From Gammaproteobacteria bacterium (lineage in GTDB: Bacteria > Pseudomonadota > Gammaproteobacteria > Thiohalobacterales > Thiohalobacteraceae): DNA of 64,000 nucleotides. The stretch covers positions 62,001-126,000 of the forward strand of contig JAIOJV010000074.1 of assembly GCA_019911805.1 (NCBI GenBank). The letters run 5' to 3'. The position numbers and the translations under genes were made by a program. This document shows, in pieces, positions 42,985 through 53,332 of this stretch (positions are counted from its first letter, which is position 1; each line of letters starts with the position of its first letter). A model generated the notes under the pieces. The model saw nothing but the letters and a program-made list of their open reading frames with translations, did not search any database and had not been told where the DNA came from.

Positions 42985-44232
42985 TCAGACGGCCGTGCCT
43001 GACTTGAGCGCGAGCACCACATCGTTGACGTTGCTGCCGGTCGGTCCGGTGTCGATCAGATCACCGGTCGCCGCAAGGTAACGGCCGGCATCGGCCGCCG
43101 CCAGGGCCCGTGCGGCATCCAGCCCCAGATCGCGGCCGCGTGCGAGGGTCGTCCCGTCGACCAGCGCACCGGCCGCGTCGGTGGGTCCATCACTGCCGTC
43201 GGTGGCCGCCGCCAGCAGCACGCAATCGGTGCACCCATCAAGGACCTCCGCAGCCGCCAGCGCCAGCTGCTGGCTGCGCCCCCCACGACCCGGCTCGGTC
43301 GGCAGTACTACGGTCGTCTCACCGCCCCAGACGTGCAGGCCCGGCCGCGCCGCCAGCAGCGTCTCGGCCAGGCGCCGGCCCGTCGCAGTCGCAGCGCCGG
43401 CGAGCCTTGCCGGGTGGCGCTGCACCTCCAGCCCCAGATCCCGGCCAGCCCGCGCAGCGGCCTCCAGCGCCAGATCGAGATTGGCGATGATCACCGTCTC
43501 CAGCAGCGGCAGGCCGGCGGTTGCCGACGCTGAGGCGGTGTCGCCTGCCCATGCCTGCAGCCAGTCCGGGAGATCGGCTGGCATGTCCCTGTCCCGATCC
43601 GGTGTCGCATGCAGCGGGCCGGAGCCGATCACGCCGGGGTCGTCGCCGGGGACGTCGGAGATCAGCAGCGCCAGCACCCGCCCCGCACCCTGTCGGGCGA
43701 GCTGCGCGGCCAGCCCGCCGCCCTTGATGCGCGAGATGCGGCGGCGCACCGCATTGACCTCTTCGATGGCAAGCCCGCTGGCGAGCAACCAGGCGTTGGC
43801 GCGTTGCAGATCGCTCAGCTGCATGCCGTCGGGCAGGACTTCCACCAGACTGGAGGCGCCGCCGGAGAGCAGGATCAGCCACGACCGTCCGGGCGGTGCG
43901 GTGGCAACGAAGCGGAATAGGCGGTCGCCCGCCTGCAGGCTCCGGTCATCGGGGACCGGGTGCCCGGCTTCGATACACTCGGTCCGCGGCAGGGTGCCGT
44001 CCGGCGGTCCGTAGCCGTGCTTGGTGATCAACAGCGCCGCTTCGATGTCTGCCCCCAGTACGTCGAAGGCGCCGCCCAGCATGGCGCTCGCCGCCTTACC
44101 CACCGCGACCGCGCGCACCGGTCCCCGCAGTCGGTGTCCCACCAGCGCCGCCCGGACCCGCGCCCCTCCCTCCACGGCCGCCAGCGCCGCCTGATAGGCG
44201 TGCAGCAACAGGGTTCGTGGTGAGGTCGGCAT
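42985..44232 (-). CDS. glycerate 2-kinase-type protein (DUF4147 + MOFRL)
   Basis: A 415-residue member of the GckA/TtuD glycerate kinase family, which phosphorylates glycerate to 2-phosphoglycerate. The N-terminal DUF4147 domain has VGKAASAMLGGA (about 45-56), LLITKHGYGP, GHPVPD and LLSGGASSL. The C-terminal MOFRL domain contains GGETTVVLP, GGRSQQLAL and AATDGSDGPTDAAGA. It would feed C2/C3 acids (glyoxylate, hydroxypyruvate) into glycolysis. ATG 44232 was chosen over a TTG 18 bp upstream; no clear ribosome site. Confidence 0.9.
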   Translation of the reverse strand: MPTSPRTLLLHAYQAALAAVEGGARVRAALVGHRLRGPVRAVAVGKAASAMLGGAFDVLGADIEAALLITKHGYGPPDGTLPRTECIEAGHPVPDDRSLQAGDRLFRFVATAPPGRSWLILLSGGASSLVEVLPDGMQLSDLQRANAWLLASGLAIEEVNAVRRRISRIKGGGLAAQLARQGAGRVLALLISDVPGDDPGVIGSGPLHATPDRDRDMPADLPDWLQAWAGDTASASATAGLPLLETVIIANLDLALEAAARAGRDLGLEVQRHPARLAGAATATGRRLAETLLAARPGLHVWGGETTVVLPTEPGRGGRSQQLALAAAEVLDGCTDCVLLAAATDGSDGPTDAAGALVDGTTLARGRDLGLDAARALAAADAGRYLAATGDLIDTGPTGSNVNDVVLALKSGTAV

Positions 44233-44396
44233 GACGGGCTGAATAACCAATTTATTTATGAAGTTATTGAATGTTTATGATTATGGACTCAGGAGCTTTC
44301 ATGGCATCCGTCAAGCCCGCTGAACATGCTCTTTGACAGCCTTGATTTTATTAGTGCATCCTGCGAGGCAGGCGGACCGGCTCAGGGGGACAGGTC

Positions 44397-44759
44397 ATGG
44401 GCGAGCACAAGCATCTCCTGGAAATCTATGAGCCCTATGAGTACGAGGGACCCAATCCCATACATGTACTCGGCACCGGCGTCCTGCGCGGTCCGAATGG
44501 GGCATCCTACTATCTGCTTGGCGTCAACGGCGGGCTGCAGTTGAACGACGACCTGGTCGAACAACTGCTGGTACTGCCGCGCTACAACGGTGACAAGATC
44601 GAACGCGCGGAACAGAGTTGCTGTACGGTGAATATCGTGCGGGTGCACGCCGGCGTCCGGCTGTGTCCCGGAGCGCCCTTCGCCTACAGCGACATCACCC
44701 ACTGGGGCGTGGGCAAGATCACGCCCCTGAATGGCACAGCAGCTAGTAATCGACTGTAG
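44397..44759 (+). CDS. small soluble protein of unknown function
   Basis: A 120-residue protein with no signal peptide or membrane segment. It is Gly/Tyr/Leu-rich and has three Cys (a CC pair near residue 74 and one near 90 in RLCPGAPF). A GGGGGA ribosome site precedes the ATG. It stands alone between the divergent glycerate kinase and the convergent metZ gene. I do not recognise the family. The 164-bp upstream region is AT-rich and carries a perfect TTGACA (44333-44338) but no matching -10 box. Confidence 0.55.
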   Translation: MGEHKHLLEIYEPYEYEGPNPIHVLGTGVLRGPNGASYYLLGVNGGLQLNDDLVEQLLVLPRYNGDKIERAEQSCCTVNIVRVHAGVRLCPGAPFAYSDITHWGVGKITPLNGTAASNRL

Positions 44760-44810
44760 GTAATCCATCACAGGCAACGGGCCGAAGGCGGTGACCGTGC
44801 CGCCCCGACC

Positions 44811-45998
44811 CTACGCCTGATCCAACCCGCGCGCCAGGTCCGCGCGAATATCCGCGACATCCTCGAGACCGATAGCGACCCGGATCAGACCGTCGCCAAT
44901 CCCGGCTGCCTGCCGTTGCTCCGGTGCCAGACGGCCGTGGGTGGTGGTAGCCGGGTGCGTGACCGTGCTCTTCACGTCGCCGAGATTGGCTGTGATGGAC
45001 AACAGACGCGTGGTATCGATCAGCCGCCAGGCCGCCGGCTGACCGCCGCGCACGTCGAAGCTGACGATCCCGCCGAAATCGCGCTGCTGGGCCGTGGCGA
45101 GCGTATGCTGCGGGTGCGAGGGCAGCCCCGGATAATAGACCCGCGCCACTTGCGGGTGTGACTCCAGCCAAGTGGCGAGCGCGAGTGCGTTCGCACTGTG
45201 CGCGCGCATCCGCAACGACAGCGTCTCCAGCCCTTTGAGGAATACCCAGGCATTGAACGGACTCATGCTCGGCCCACAGGTCCGCAGGAAGCCGTAGACC
45301 TCCTTGCCGACCCGCTGCTCATCGCCGATCACCGCACCACCGATGCAGCGCCCCTGACCATCGATATATTTGGTCGCCGAATGGATGACGATGTCGGCAC
45401 CCAGGTCCAGCGGGCGCTGCAACGCCGGCGTACAAAAGCAGTTATCGACCACCAGCAGGCAGCCGCGGGCATGCGCCAGATCCGCCAGGGCACGGATATC
45501 GCCGAGTTCGGTGAGCGGGTTGGACGGCGTCTCCAGGAACAGCATGCGCGTATTCGGTCGGATGGCCGCCGCCCAGGCATCCAGGTCGGCGAGTGGCACG
45601 TAGCCGGTCTCGATGCCACAGCGGGCCAGATAGGTGCTGAACAGCACGGTTGTGGAACCGAATACGGCACGCGATGACAGTAGATGATCGCCCTGCTTGA
45701 GCAGGGCGAGACAGGTCGCCAGGATCGCGGCCATACCCGAGGCGGTGGCCACGCAGGATTCGCCGCCTTCCAGGGCCGCGAGGCGCTGCTCGAAGGTGCG
45801 CACCGTCGGGTTGGTGAAGCGCGAATAGATGTTCCCCGGCTGCGCGCCGGAGAAGCGTGCCGCCGCCTCGGCGGCGCTACTGAACACATAGCTGGAGGTC
45901 GGGAAGATCGCTTCGGAATGCTCGCCCTCGCCCGTGCGCCGCTGTCCGGCGCGGATCGCCAGCGTGTCAAAGCCGTAGTCGTCCAGCTCGAAGTCCAT
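44811..45998 (-). CDS. metZ: O-succinylhomoserine sulfhydrylase
   Basis: A 395-residue PLP enzyme of the Cys/Met-metabolism family that adds sulfide to O-succinylhomoserine to give homocysteine. Family features: YSRFTNPTVRTFEQRLAALEG, VVDNCFCTPALQRPL (cofactor Asp), the Schiff-base Lys in HSATKYIDGQGR near residue 208, and SLGDVKSL-like NLGDVKSTVTHP at the C-terminus. Location right after purF is the conserved metZ position, which favours sulfhydrylase over cystathionine synthase. Confidence 0.92.
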   Translation of the reverse strand: MDFELDDYGFDTLAIRAGQRRTGEGEHSEAIFPTSSYVFSSAAEAAARFSGAQPGNIYSRFTNPTVRTFEQRLAALEGGESCVATASGMAAILATCLALLKQGDHLLSSRAVFGSTTVLFSTYLARCGIETGYVPLADLDAWAAAIRPNTRMLFLETPSNPLTELGDIRALADLAHARGCLLVVDNCFCTPALQRPLDLGADIVIHSATKYIDGQGRCIGGAVIGDEQRVGKEVYGFLRTCGPSMSPFNAWVFLKGLETLSLRMRAHSANALALATWLESHPQVARVYYPGLPSHPQHTLATAQQRDFGGIVSFDVRGGQPAAWRLIDTTRLLSITANLGDVKSTVTHPATTTHGRLAPEQRQAAGIGDGLIRVAIGLEDVADIRADLARGLDQA

Positions 45999-46031
45999 CG
46001 CCCCTCCCCATTCCCCACCCAGGTCACAGCC

Positions 46032-46066
46032 AGTCTCTAGCTCCTAGTACCTGGCTCCCAGTCCCT
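46032..46066. repeat. low-complexity CTAG/CCTGG-type repeat
   Basis: AGTCTCTAGCTCCTAGTACC plus CTGGCTCCCAGTCCCTG, a run of related 7-8-bp words in the purF-metZ gap (metZ starts just after it on the minus strand). Confidence 0.4.
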
Positions 46067-46074
46067 GCCCTTCC

Positions 46075-47589
46075 TCAGGCACTGTTGTACATCTCGATGA
46101 CTTCCTCTGCATCGGTGTCCCGGCGCTCCTGCTTGACGCCATCGCTGCGCTGTTTCTGCAGCTGATCGAGATAGGCGGTATCGACGTCACCGGTGACGTA
46201 CTCGCCATCGAACACGGAACAGTCGAACCCCGTCAGCTTATTGTTGCCCTTGCGCACAGCACCGATCAGATCCTGGAGTTCCTGGAAAATCAGTCGGTCG
46301 GCGCCGATCTCGACGGCGATTTCATCCACCGTGCGCCCGTAGGCCACCAGTTCGTCGCGGCTGGGCATGTCGATGCCATAGACATTCGGGAAGCGCACCG
46401 GCGGTGCCGCCGAGGCAAAATACACCTTGTTGGCGCCGGCTTCGCGCGCCATCTGGATGATCTGGCGCGAGGTCGTGCCACGCACGATGGAGTCGTCCAC
46501 CAGCAGGACGTTCTTGCCGCGGAATTCCAGATCGATGGCATTGAGTTTCTGGCGTACTGATTTCTTGCGCTGTTGCTGCCCCGGCATGATGAAGGTACGG
46601 CCGATATAGCGGTTCTTGATGAAGCCTTCGCGATACTTGACGCCCAGCGTATTGGCCAGTTGCAACGCCGAGGTACGGCTGGTATCGGGGATGGGAATGA
46701 CGACATCGATATCGTAGTCCGGCCAGTCGCGCTCGATCTTGGCGGCCAGCTTATCGCCCATGCGCAGCCGCGCCTTGTGCACCGAGACATCGTCGATGAT
46801 GGAGTCGGGCCGGGCGAGATAGACGTATTCGAAGATGCAGCTGGCGTATTGCGGGGATTCGGCACACTGACGCGTGTATATCTGGCCATCGACGGTGATG
46901 AAGACCGCCTCGCCGGGCGCGACATCCCGTACCAGCTCGAAACCCAGCACGTCCAGGGCCACGCTCTCCGAGGCGATCATGTAGTCCGTGCCCGCCGCGG
47001 TCTCGCGCTTGCCGTACACGACCGGCCGAATGCCGTAGGGGTCGCGGAACGCGAGCACGCCGTAACCCGTGATCATGGCGACTGCCGCATAGGCACCACG
47101 GCAGCGCCGGTGCACGCCGGCGACGGCATCGAAGACGTCATTCTCGTCGATGCGCAGCTTGCCCTGACGCTGCAGCTCATGGGCGAAGACGTTGAGCAGC
47201 ACTTCGGAATCGGAGTCGGTATTGATGTGGCGCAGGTCCTCACGGAATACATCACGCTTGAGCTCGCCGGCGTTGGTCAGATTGCCGTTGTGCGCCAGGC
47301 TGATGCCGTACGGCGAATTGACGTAAAAAGGTTGTGCCTCGGCGCTGGATTCGCAGCCTGCGGTCGGGTAGCGCACATGGCCTATGCCCATATTCCCCAG
47401 CAGACGCAGCATGTGACGGGTGTGGAACACGTCGCGCACCAGGCCGTTATCCTTGCGCAGATACAAGCGGTTGTCGTCGCAGGTTATGATCCCGGCGGCA
47501 TCCTGGCCACGGTGCTGCAGGACGGTGAGCCCTTCGTACAGGGCCTGGTTGGCCCGTTCGTGGGCGACGATGCCGATGATTCCGCACAT
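46075..47589 (-). CDS. purF: amidophosphoribosyltransferase
   Basis: A 504-residue enzyme for the committed step of purine synthesis (PRPP + glutamine to phosphoribosylamine). The nucleophile Cys2 is exposed after Met removal ([11 protein letters not shown]) in an Ntn glutaminase domain (1-about 235). The phosphoribosyltransferase domain has the PRPP loop [17 protein letters not shown] near residues 360-376. Length matches E. coli PurF (505), and there is no propeptide. It lies 8 bp after cvpA on the same strand. Confidence 0.97.
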   Translation of the reverse strand: MCGIIGIVAHERANQALYEGLTVLQHRGQDAAGIITCDDNRLYLRKDNGLVRDVFHTRHMLRLLGNMGIGHVRYPTAGCESSAEAQPFYVNSPYGISLAHNGNLTNAGELKRDVFREDLRHINTDSDSEVLLNVFAHELQRQGKLRIDENDVFDAVAGVHRRCRGAYAAVAMITGYGVLAFRDPYGIRPVVYGKRETAAGTDYMIASESVALDVLGFELVRDVAPGEAVFITVDGQIYTRQCAESPQYASCIFEYVYLARPDSIIDDVSVHKARLRMGDKLAAKIERDWPDYDIDVVIPIPDTSRTSALQLANTLGVKYREGFIKNRYIGRTFIMPGQQQRKKSVRQKLNAIDLEFRGKNVLLVDDSIVRGTTSRQIIQMAREAGANKVYFASAAPPVRFPNVYGIDMPSRDELVAYGRTVDEIAVEIGADRLIFQELQDLIGAVRKGNNKLTGFDCSVFDGEYVTGDVDTAYLDQLQKQRSDGVKQERRDTDAEEVIEMYNSA

Positions 47590-47597
47590 TGAACTGT

Positions 47598-48122
47598 TTA
47601 CCTCGAGGTACCCGAGTCCGGCAGGGCCGGATGGTCAAATTGGACATTATCCACCACGTCGGCCGGCAGATAATCCAGGAGCCACAACGCCACACGTTCG
47701 AAATGTGGCAGCAGCTGCGATTCCCGCCACCAGGGGTCCTGCGGCAGCGCTGTCAGGCCCGCCAGCAGCACCATCACGGCGACGATCATGATCCCGCGGG
47801 CCACCCCGAACACCGTCCCCAGGACGCGATCCGTACCCGACAGGCCGGTCTTCCTGACCAGCTGGCCCGCCAGGTGACCGGCCAGGCCACCAAGCAGCAG
47901 CACCGCCACGAACAGCAACGCGATGGCCACTGCCGCGCGCACCGATGGTAGGGATATCCAGGGCGTCAGCAGCTCGGCGAGCGCGTTGGAAAATACAAAG
48001 GCCACCAGGAAGGCAACCACCCAGGTGGCCAGGGACAACGCCTCTTTGATGAAGCCGCGCCAGATACTGATCAGCGCCGAAAGGCCTATCAGGCCCAGAA
48101 TGAAATAATCCGCCCAGTTCAC
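47598..48122 (-). CDS. cvpA: colicin V production-family membrane protein CvpA
   Basis: A 174-residue inner-membrane protein with four predicted helices ([20 protein letters not shown] at the N-terminus, [51 protein letters not shown]). The [13 protein letters not shown] segment is a CvpA signature. Its biochemical function is not settled; in E. coli it is needed for colicin V export and envelope robustness. Directly upstream of purF, as usual. Confidence 0.93.
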   Translation of the reverse strand: MNWADYFILGLIGLSALISIWRGFIKEALSLATWVVAFLVAFVFSNALAELLTPWISLPSVRAAVAIALLFVAVLLLGGLAGHLAGQLVRKTGLSGTDRVLGTVFGVARGIMIVAVMVLLAGLTALPQDPWWRESQLLPHFERVALWLLDYLPADVVDNVQFDHPALPDSGTSR

Positions 48123-48254
48123 GTCCCGCCCGCCATCTTCGTGGCCCGTTCGATCACCCCGGGAGCGGGCCGTCGCGGGCGCGCCACGTCCGTCTGCGTC
48201 GATTGTATCAGGGTGTCCGCACGGGCCGAAACCCGCGTTCCAACCGCAGAAATG

Positions 48255-48899
48255 TCAGGGATAGCTGGTGACCATGCCTTCCAGATCGACCTGCTGCCGC
48301 AGGCGGTCGCGCAGCGCCTCGGCAGCGGTACGTTCCAGTTCGGGTCCGACGCGCACACGATACAGGACGCCCTTGGCCGTCTTCGTCTCCTCGACGAAGG
48401 CCGTGTAGCCGAGGCCACGCAGACGCTCGCGCAGGGCCATGGCGTTGTCCTTGCTGGCCAGGCTGGCGAGCTGCACGATCCAGCCGGATTGAGGCACGGA
48501 AGCCGGTGCGGGCGCCGTCGTCGGGGCTGGGGGCACGGGTGCGGGTTTGGCAGCCGGTGGCGGCGGCGCAACGGGCGCGCCGGCAGTGCCCTGCGACGGT
48601 GCGGCCGGCCCGGCACCGCTGTCGTTCGCCGCGTCGATGGCCGCATCGGCATTGGCGGCACTGGGATCGGCCGGCTCCTCCAGGATCACCTGCGGGGCCG
48701 GCTCGGGCTCGGGCGGCGGCTCCGGCAACGTCAGTGGCTCGATGCGCTCGCGCACGATACTGTCGGGTTCCGTGGGGAGATTGCTGCCCACCGGCCCAAG
48801 TTCGTCCTCGGGGGTTTCGAACAGCATAGGCACGAAGATCACCGCCAGGGCCACCAGGACGATGGCGCCGATGACGCGCTGCTTGACCAGATTGTCCAC
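48255..48899 (-). CDS. SPOR-domain cell-division protein, DedD-like
   Basis: A 214-residue bitopic protein. A short cytoplasmic N-terminus and one helix (VIGAIVLVALAVIFVPMLF, residues about 9-27) lead to a Pro/Ala-rich linker of about 100 residues and a C-terminal SPOR domain (about 137-213; SGWIVQLASLASKDNAMALR then YRVRVGPE). SPOR domains bind denuded glycan at the septum. GTG at 48899 has an AGAGAGGT site; a long upstream ATG frame runs through folC and is rejected. Location between cvpA and folC is that of dedD. Confidence 0.85.
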   Translation of the reverse strand: MDNLVKQRVIGAIVLVALAVIFVPMLFETPEDELGPVGSNLPTEPDSIVRERIEPLTLPEPPPEPEPAPQVILEEPADPSAANADAAIDAANDSGAGPAAPSQGTAGAPVAPPPPAAKPAPVPPAPTTAPAPASVPQSGWIVQLASLASKDNAMALRERLRGLGYTAFVEETKTAKGVLYRVRVGPELERTAAEALRDRLRQQVDLEGMVTSYP

Positions 48900-48955
48900 G
48901 TCGTTACCTCTCTGGTTTACCTGGCCACCGTGGGTGGCCACCGCGAGTCCGCGCA

Positions 48956-50212
48956 TTATAGGCCCGGTGGCAGCAGCTCCGCTATGGTGTGGAACGAGCC
49001 GAATACGACGATGCGATCTCCGCTGACGGCCGCCGCGCGTGCCGCCGCCAGCGCCGCGGCCATATCCGGGCAGAGTGTACGCTGCGATTCGGACAGGGGC
49101 ATGCGTGCCGCGAGTGCCGCAGCGCTCTGACCGCGGCTGCCGCCCAGACCACCGAGGAACCACCGGTCCACTACTGACTGCAGGGCGACCACGATGCCGC
49201 CGGCATCCTTGTCCGCCAGCATGCCACAGACGGCTAGCGTCCGCCCGCTGCAGGCGCGCCCATCAAGCGTCATGGCCAGGGCCGCGGCGGCATGCGGATT
49301 GTGGGCCACATCGAAGATCATCTCGACCGCGCCGGGGATCACCGTGAAGCGCCCGGCAGCGCGCGCCTGCCGCAGGCCAGCGTGAATCGCCTGCAGCGTG
49401 AGCGGCAGGCGCTCGCTCAGACTGTGCAGCACCATGAGAGCGCCGGCGGCATTGTACAGCTGAAAGTCGCCCGGCAGCGCTGGCGGCGGCAGGCCCACGA
49501 GTTCCACCGCCGGCCCCCACCAGTCCCAGCATCCTGCGCCGGGACGGTAACCGAACTGCTGGCCCAGCGCGAACCAGCGCGCACCGATCTCACGGGCGGC
49601 CGCCGCTATGCTGGCCGGCGGCCGCGGGTCGGAGCACACCGCCGGACGGCCGCCTCGGAAAATCCCCGCCTTCTCCCTGCCGATGGACTCACGGTCCGTA
49701 CCCAGCCACTCGACGTGATCGATGCCGATGCCGGTCACCAGCGCGCAATCGGCATCCAGTATATTGATCGCATCCAGCCGCCCCCCCAACCCCACCTCGA
49801 GTACCGCGACGTCCAGATCGGCCCGTTGAAAGAGGTCCAGCGCCGCCAGCGTACTGAATTCGAAATAGGACAGCGAGAGTCCGTCACGCGCCGCATCGAT
49901 GCGCGCGAAGGCCGCAACGATAGCGGCATCATCCACGGGCTGCCGATCGATACGGATACGCTCGTTATAGCGCCACAGGTGGGGGGAGGTGTAGGCGCCG
50001 ACACGGTGGCTGGCGCAGGCCAGGATGGTCTCGAGCATGGCCACACTGGAGCCCTTGCCATTGGTGCCTGCCACGCTGATGACAGCGTGCTGCGGCGCAA
50101 GCAACTCCATGCGTTGCGCCACTGTCTGCACCCGCTCCAGGCCCAGGTCGATTGCCCTGGGATGCAGCGTCTCCTGCCAGGCGAGCCATTCGGCGAGGGT
50201 CTGAAAGCGCAT
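48956..50212 (-). CDS. folC: folylpolyglutamate/dihydrofolate synthase FolC
   Basis: A 418-residue ATP-dependent ligase that makes dihydrofolate and adds glutamates to folates. P-loop VAGTNGKGSS near residues 47-56, YTSPHLWRYNERIRI near 74-88, LDAINILDADCALVTGIGID near 145-164 and the Mur-ligase-like C-terminal domain (DVAHNPHAAAAL) are seen. It lies between accD and the SPOR gene, all minus strand; 182 bp of repeat module E separates it from accD. Confidence 0.95.
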   Translation of the reverse strand: MRFQTLAEWLAWQETLHPRAIDLGLERVQTVAQRMELLAPQHAVISVAGTNGKGSSVAMLETILACASHRVGAYTSPHLWRYNERIRIDRQPVDDAAIVAAFARIDAARDGLSLSYFEFSTLAALDLFQRADLDVAVLEVGLGGRLDAINILDADCALVTGIGIDHVEWLGTDRESIGREKAGIFRGGRPAVCSDPRPPASIAAAAREIGARWFALGQQFGYRPGAGCWDWWGPAVELVGLPPPALPGDFQLYNAAGALMVLHSLSERLPLTLQAIHAGLRQARAAGRFTVIPGAVEMIFDVAHNPHAAAALAMTLDGRACSGRTLAVCGMLADKDAGGIVVALQSVVDRWFLGGLGGSRGQSAAALAARMPLSESQRTLCPDMAAALAAARAAAVSGDRIVVFGSFHTIAELLPPGL

Positions 50213-50394
50213 CGGAATTCAACCGGTAGAGCCGCTGGGAACCTTCACCGCAAAGGACGCGAAGGAAATAGGATCAAGACATGCCATGAGTGACTCAGCA
50301 GCGGCCTTGCCGGACCATCATGCCGACAGCAGCGACTTCACTTTACGTGTCTTCGTGTCGTTTGCGGTGAACGTTGTCTTCCGCTAGGAGCCCC
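50213..50394. repeat. inverted-repeat module, AAGGACGC class (module E)
   Basis: Arms 50244-50269 (TTCACCGCAAAGGACGCGAA...) and 50343-50371 (its inverted relative, ending GTTTGCGGTGAA) flank about 73 bp of non-repetitive DNA between folC and accD. The unit period is about 9 bp. Confidence 0.7.
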
Positions 50395-51255
50395 TCAGGC
50401 CGGCTTGCGGTGCAGCAGGATACCGAGCAGGTTGGCGATGCGTTCACGCAGGTCGCGGCGGTCGACGATCATGTCGATGGCCCCATGGGTGAGCAGGAAT
50501 TCGCTGCGCTGGAAGCCTTCCGGCAGAGTCTCGCGCACGGTCTGCTCAATCACGCGCGGTCCGGCGAAGCCGATGAGCGCATTGGGCTCGCCGATATGGA
50601 CGTCACCGAGCATGGCGAGGCTCGCCGATACACCACCCATGGTGGGGTCGGTCAGCACCGAGATATACGGCAACCGCGCCTGTGCGAGTTTCGCCAACGC
50701 CGCGCTGGTCTTGGCCATCTGCATCAGTGAGAACAGCGCCTCCTGCATGCGTGCCCCGCCGCTCGCTGAGAAGCACACCAGCGGCAGGTTCTGTTCCAGG
50801 CACAGATTCACCGCACGCACGAAACGCTCGCCGACCACGGCACCCATGGAGCCGCCCATGAAGCCGAACTCGAAGGCGCAGGCCACCAGCGGCACGTCCA
50901 TGACCTGGCCGCGCATCACGATCAGCGCGTCTTTCTCGTTGGTCTTTTTCTGCGCCTGCACCAGGCGGTCCTTGTACCGCTTGCTGTCCTTGAACTTCAG
51001 GATGTCGAGCGGCTCGATGTTGGCGGCGATCTCCTCGCGCGGCTCCTCGTTCAGGAAGGCGTCCAGCCGGCGGCGCGCGCCAATACGCATGTGATGCGTA
51101 CACTTCGGGCATACCTCCAGGTTGCGCTCGAGTTCCGCCCGATAGAGCATGGCACTGCAGGCATCGCACTTGGTCCACAGCCCTTCCGGTACGGTGCGCT
51201 TGGTGCCGCCTTCGGTGCGGATGCGCGTCGGCAGCAATTTCTCGAACCAGCTCAT
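50395..51255 (-). CDS. accD: acetyl-CoA carboxylase carboxyltransferase beta subunit
   Basis: A 286-residue subunit that with AccA transfers CO2 from carboxybiotin to acetyl-CoA, giving malonyl-CoA. The N-terminal zinc ribbon uses CDAC and CPKC (Cys32/35 and about 51/54). The crotonase-like core has [19 protein letters not shown] and [15 protein letters not shown] 51255 was chosen over a TTG 6 bp before. It lies 23 bp after trpA on the same strand. Confidence 0.97.
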   Translation of the reverse strand: MSWFEKLLPTRIRTEGGTKRTVPEGLWTKCDACSAMLYRAELERNLEVCPKCTHHMRIGARRRLDAFLNEEPREEIAANIEPLDILKFKDSKRYKDRLVQAQKKTNEKDALIVMRGQVMDVPLVACAFEFGFMGGSMGAVVGERFVRAVNLCLEQNLPLVCFSASGGARMQEALFSLMQMAKTSAALAKLAQARLPYISVLTDPTMGGVSASLAMLGDVHIGEPNALIGFAGPRVIEQTVRETLPEGFQRSEFLLTHGAIDMIVDRRDLRERIANLLGILLHRKPA

Positions 51256-51278
51256 AGTCAATTCCGATCAGTAAAGTT

Positions 51279-52106
51279 TCAACGGATGGCGGCCTGATGC
51301 TGCTGCGCGTCCATCGCCTGGCGCATGTCCCGCAGAACGCCACTGACACGCGCAGCGATACGGTCCGGTTGGTCGGCCAGGTCGGCGATGTGCTTGATGA
51401 GCGCGCTGCCGACGACGACGGCATCGGCGACGGCCGCGACCGCGGCGGCGGCCTGCGCATCACTGATACCGAAACCTACACCCAGCGGGATGTCCGTCAG
51501 CGTGCGGATGGTATCCAGCTTCTTGGCGACCGCACCGACGTCCAGACGGTTCGCACCGGTGACGCCCTTGAACGAGACGTAATAGAGAAAACCGCTGGCC
51601 TGGGCCGCGATCCGGTGCGCGCGCTCGTCACTGGTGTTGGGTGACAACAGGAAGATGGGGTCGATTTCCGCGTGGCGCAGTTCCGTCAGCAGGTCGGTGG
51701 CCTCTTCCGGCGGCAGATCCACCGTCAGGGCACCGTCGACGCCGGCGGCGCGTGCCGCACGGGCGAATTCGGCATACCCCATGACCTCGACGGGATTGAG
51801 GTAGCCCATCAGAATGACGGGTGTGTCCTGATCCTGCTCACGGAAGCGGCGCACCATGTCGAAGACATCGCGCAGGCTCACATGGTGCCTGAGCGCGCGC
51901 TCACAGGCGGCCTGCACCACCGGGCCGTCGGCCATGGGATCGGAGAACGGCACGCCGAGCTCGATGAGATCTACGCCCGCCGCGACCATCGCATGCATCA
52001 GCGGCACGGTGACCTCGGGGTTGGGGTCCCCGGCGGTCACGAACGGGATGAGTGCCTTGCGCCCGGATTGGCGCAGCGCGGCGAAACGTGTGGCGATGCG
52101 GCTCAT
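51279..52106 (-). CDS. trpA: tryptophan synthase alpha subunit
   Basis: A 275-residue TIM-barrel enzyme that splits indole-3-glycerol phosphate to indole and glyceraldehyde 3-phosphate. Catalytic Glu in [16 protein letters not shown] near residue 50 and Asp in [13 protein letters not shown] near 130 are the usual pair. [13 protein letters not shown] and [11 protein letters not shown] form the phosphate site. Its ATG overlaps the trpB stop (ATGA at 52103-52106), consistent with coupled synthesis of the alpha2-beta2 complex. Confidence 0.97.
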   Translation of the reverse strand: MSRIATRFAALRQSGRKALIPFVTAGDPNPEVTVPLMHAMVAAGVDLIELGVPFSDPMADGPVVQAACERALRHHVSLRDVFDMVRRFREQDQDTPVILMGYLNPVEVMGYAEFARAARAAGVDGALTVDLPPEEATDLLTELRHAEIDPIFLLSPNTSDERAHRIAAQASGFLYYVSFKGVTGANRLDVGAVAKKLDTIRTLTDIPLGVGFGISDAQAAAAVAAVADAVVVGSALIKHIADLADQPDRIAARVSGVLRDMRQAMDAQQHQAAIR

Positions 52107-53332
52107 ACGGTGATGCCCTCCCGTGTCGCCACGGTATGGATGTCCTTGTCACCGCGCCCCGACAGATTGACGATGATGATTCGGTCCTTGTCCATGGTCG
52201 GTGCGAGCTGCATCGCATAGGCCAGTGCATGGCTGGATTCCAGGGCCGGGATGATGCCCTCGATGCGCGTCAGGCTGTGGAAGGCCGCCAGCGCCTCGTC
52301 ATCGGTGATGGGGACATACTGCGCGCGACCGGTGTCCTTGAGCCAGGCGTGTTCCGGGCCGACGCCTGGGTAATCGAGGCCGGCGGAGATCGAATGTGTC
52401 TCGATGATCTGGCCGTCGCTGTCTTCCATCAGATAGGTACGGTTGCCGTGCAGCACCCCCGGCCGGCCGGCAGAGAGCGGTGCGGCGTGATGCCCGGAGG
52501 CGATGCCGTCACCACCGCCCTCGACGCCGTACATCGCGACCTGATCGTCGTCCAGGAAGGGATGGAACAGCCCGATGGCATTGGAACCCCCACCGACGCA
52601 GGCGATCAGGGCATCGGGCAGCCGCCCGGTCTGATCGAGGATCTGGGTGCGTGCCTCGCGACCGATCACCGACTGGAAATCACGTACCATCGCCGGATAC
52701 GGATGCGGGCCCGCGACCGTGCCGATGATGTAGAAGGTGTTGTCGATGTTGGTCACCCAGTCGCGCATCGCCTCGTTGAGCGCGTCCTTGAGTGTCTTCG
52801 AGCCGGATTCGACCGCCACCACCTGGGCGCCGAGGAGGCGCATGCGGAACACATTGACCGTCTGGCGCTTGATGTCCTCCGCACCCATGTAGATCACGCA
52901 TTCCAGCCCCAGGCGTGCGGCGACCGTCGCGGTTGCGACGCCGTGCTGGCCCGCACCGGTCTCGCCGATGATGCGCGTCTTGCCCATGTGCCGCGCCAGC
53001 AGGCCCTGGCCCATGGTGTTGTTGATCTTGTGCGCGCCGGTGTGATTGAGGTCTTCACGTTTGAGATAGACCTGCGCACCGCCGAGTTTCGCACTCCAGC
53101 GCTCGGCATGGTAGAGCGGCGACGGGCGGCCGACGTACTGGGCGAGGTCGCGGTCGAGTTCGGCCAGAAATTCCGGGTCGTCGCGCAGACGCGTGTAGGC
53201 CAGGCGCAGTTCCTCGATCGGCCCCATCAGGGTCTCGGCGACGAAACGGCCGCCGTAGGGCCCGAAATGCCCGTCGGCATCCGGCAGGTCGCGCCAGCTT
53301 GCAGGCCTAGGCGCCATGTTCGTGATCGGCAC
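52103..53332 (-). CDS. trpB: tryptophan synthase beta subunit
   Basis: A 409-residue PLP enzyme joining indole and serine. The cofactor Lys lies in [13 protein letters not shown] near residue 99, followed by the catalytic Glu in ETGAGQHG, the phosphate loop [10 protein letters not shown] and the GYGSKR-like C-terminal region. The start is GTG at 53332, preceded by a GAGGAG ribosome site inside the end of trpF, so the genes overlap by 26 nt. An ATG at 53317 is an alternative. Confidence 0.97.
   Translation of the reverse strand: MPITNMAPRPASWRDLPDADGHFGPYGGRFVAETLMGPIEELRLAYTRLRDDPEFLAELDRDLAQYVGRPSPLYHAERWSAKLGGAQVYLKREDLNHTGAHKINNTMGQGLLARHMGKTRIIGETGAGQHGVATATVAARLGLECVIYMGAEDIKRQTVNVFRMRLLGAQVVAVESGSKTLKDALNEAMRDWVTNIDNTFYIIGTVAGPHPYPAMVRDFQSVIGREARTQILDQTGRLPDALIACVGGGSNAIGLFHPFLDDDQVAMYGVEGGGDGIASGHHAAPLSAGRPGVLHGNRTYLMEDSDGQIIETHSISAGLDYPGVGPEHAWLKDTGRAQYVPITDDEALAAFHSLTRIEGIIPALESSHALAYAMQLAPTMDKDRIIIVNLSGRGDKDIHTVATREGITV

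Noticed and set aside
44333-44338. Promoter with perfect TTGACA before the orphan 120-residue gene
   Set aside because: No acceptable -10 hexamer at 16-18 bp spacing.
48255-49163. ATG-started 302-residue version of the SPOR protein
   Set aside because: The extra N-terminus overlaps the folC coding region and has no signal; GTG 48899 with AGAGAGGT gives a normal DedD-like protein.
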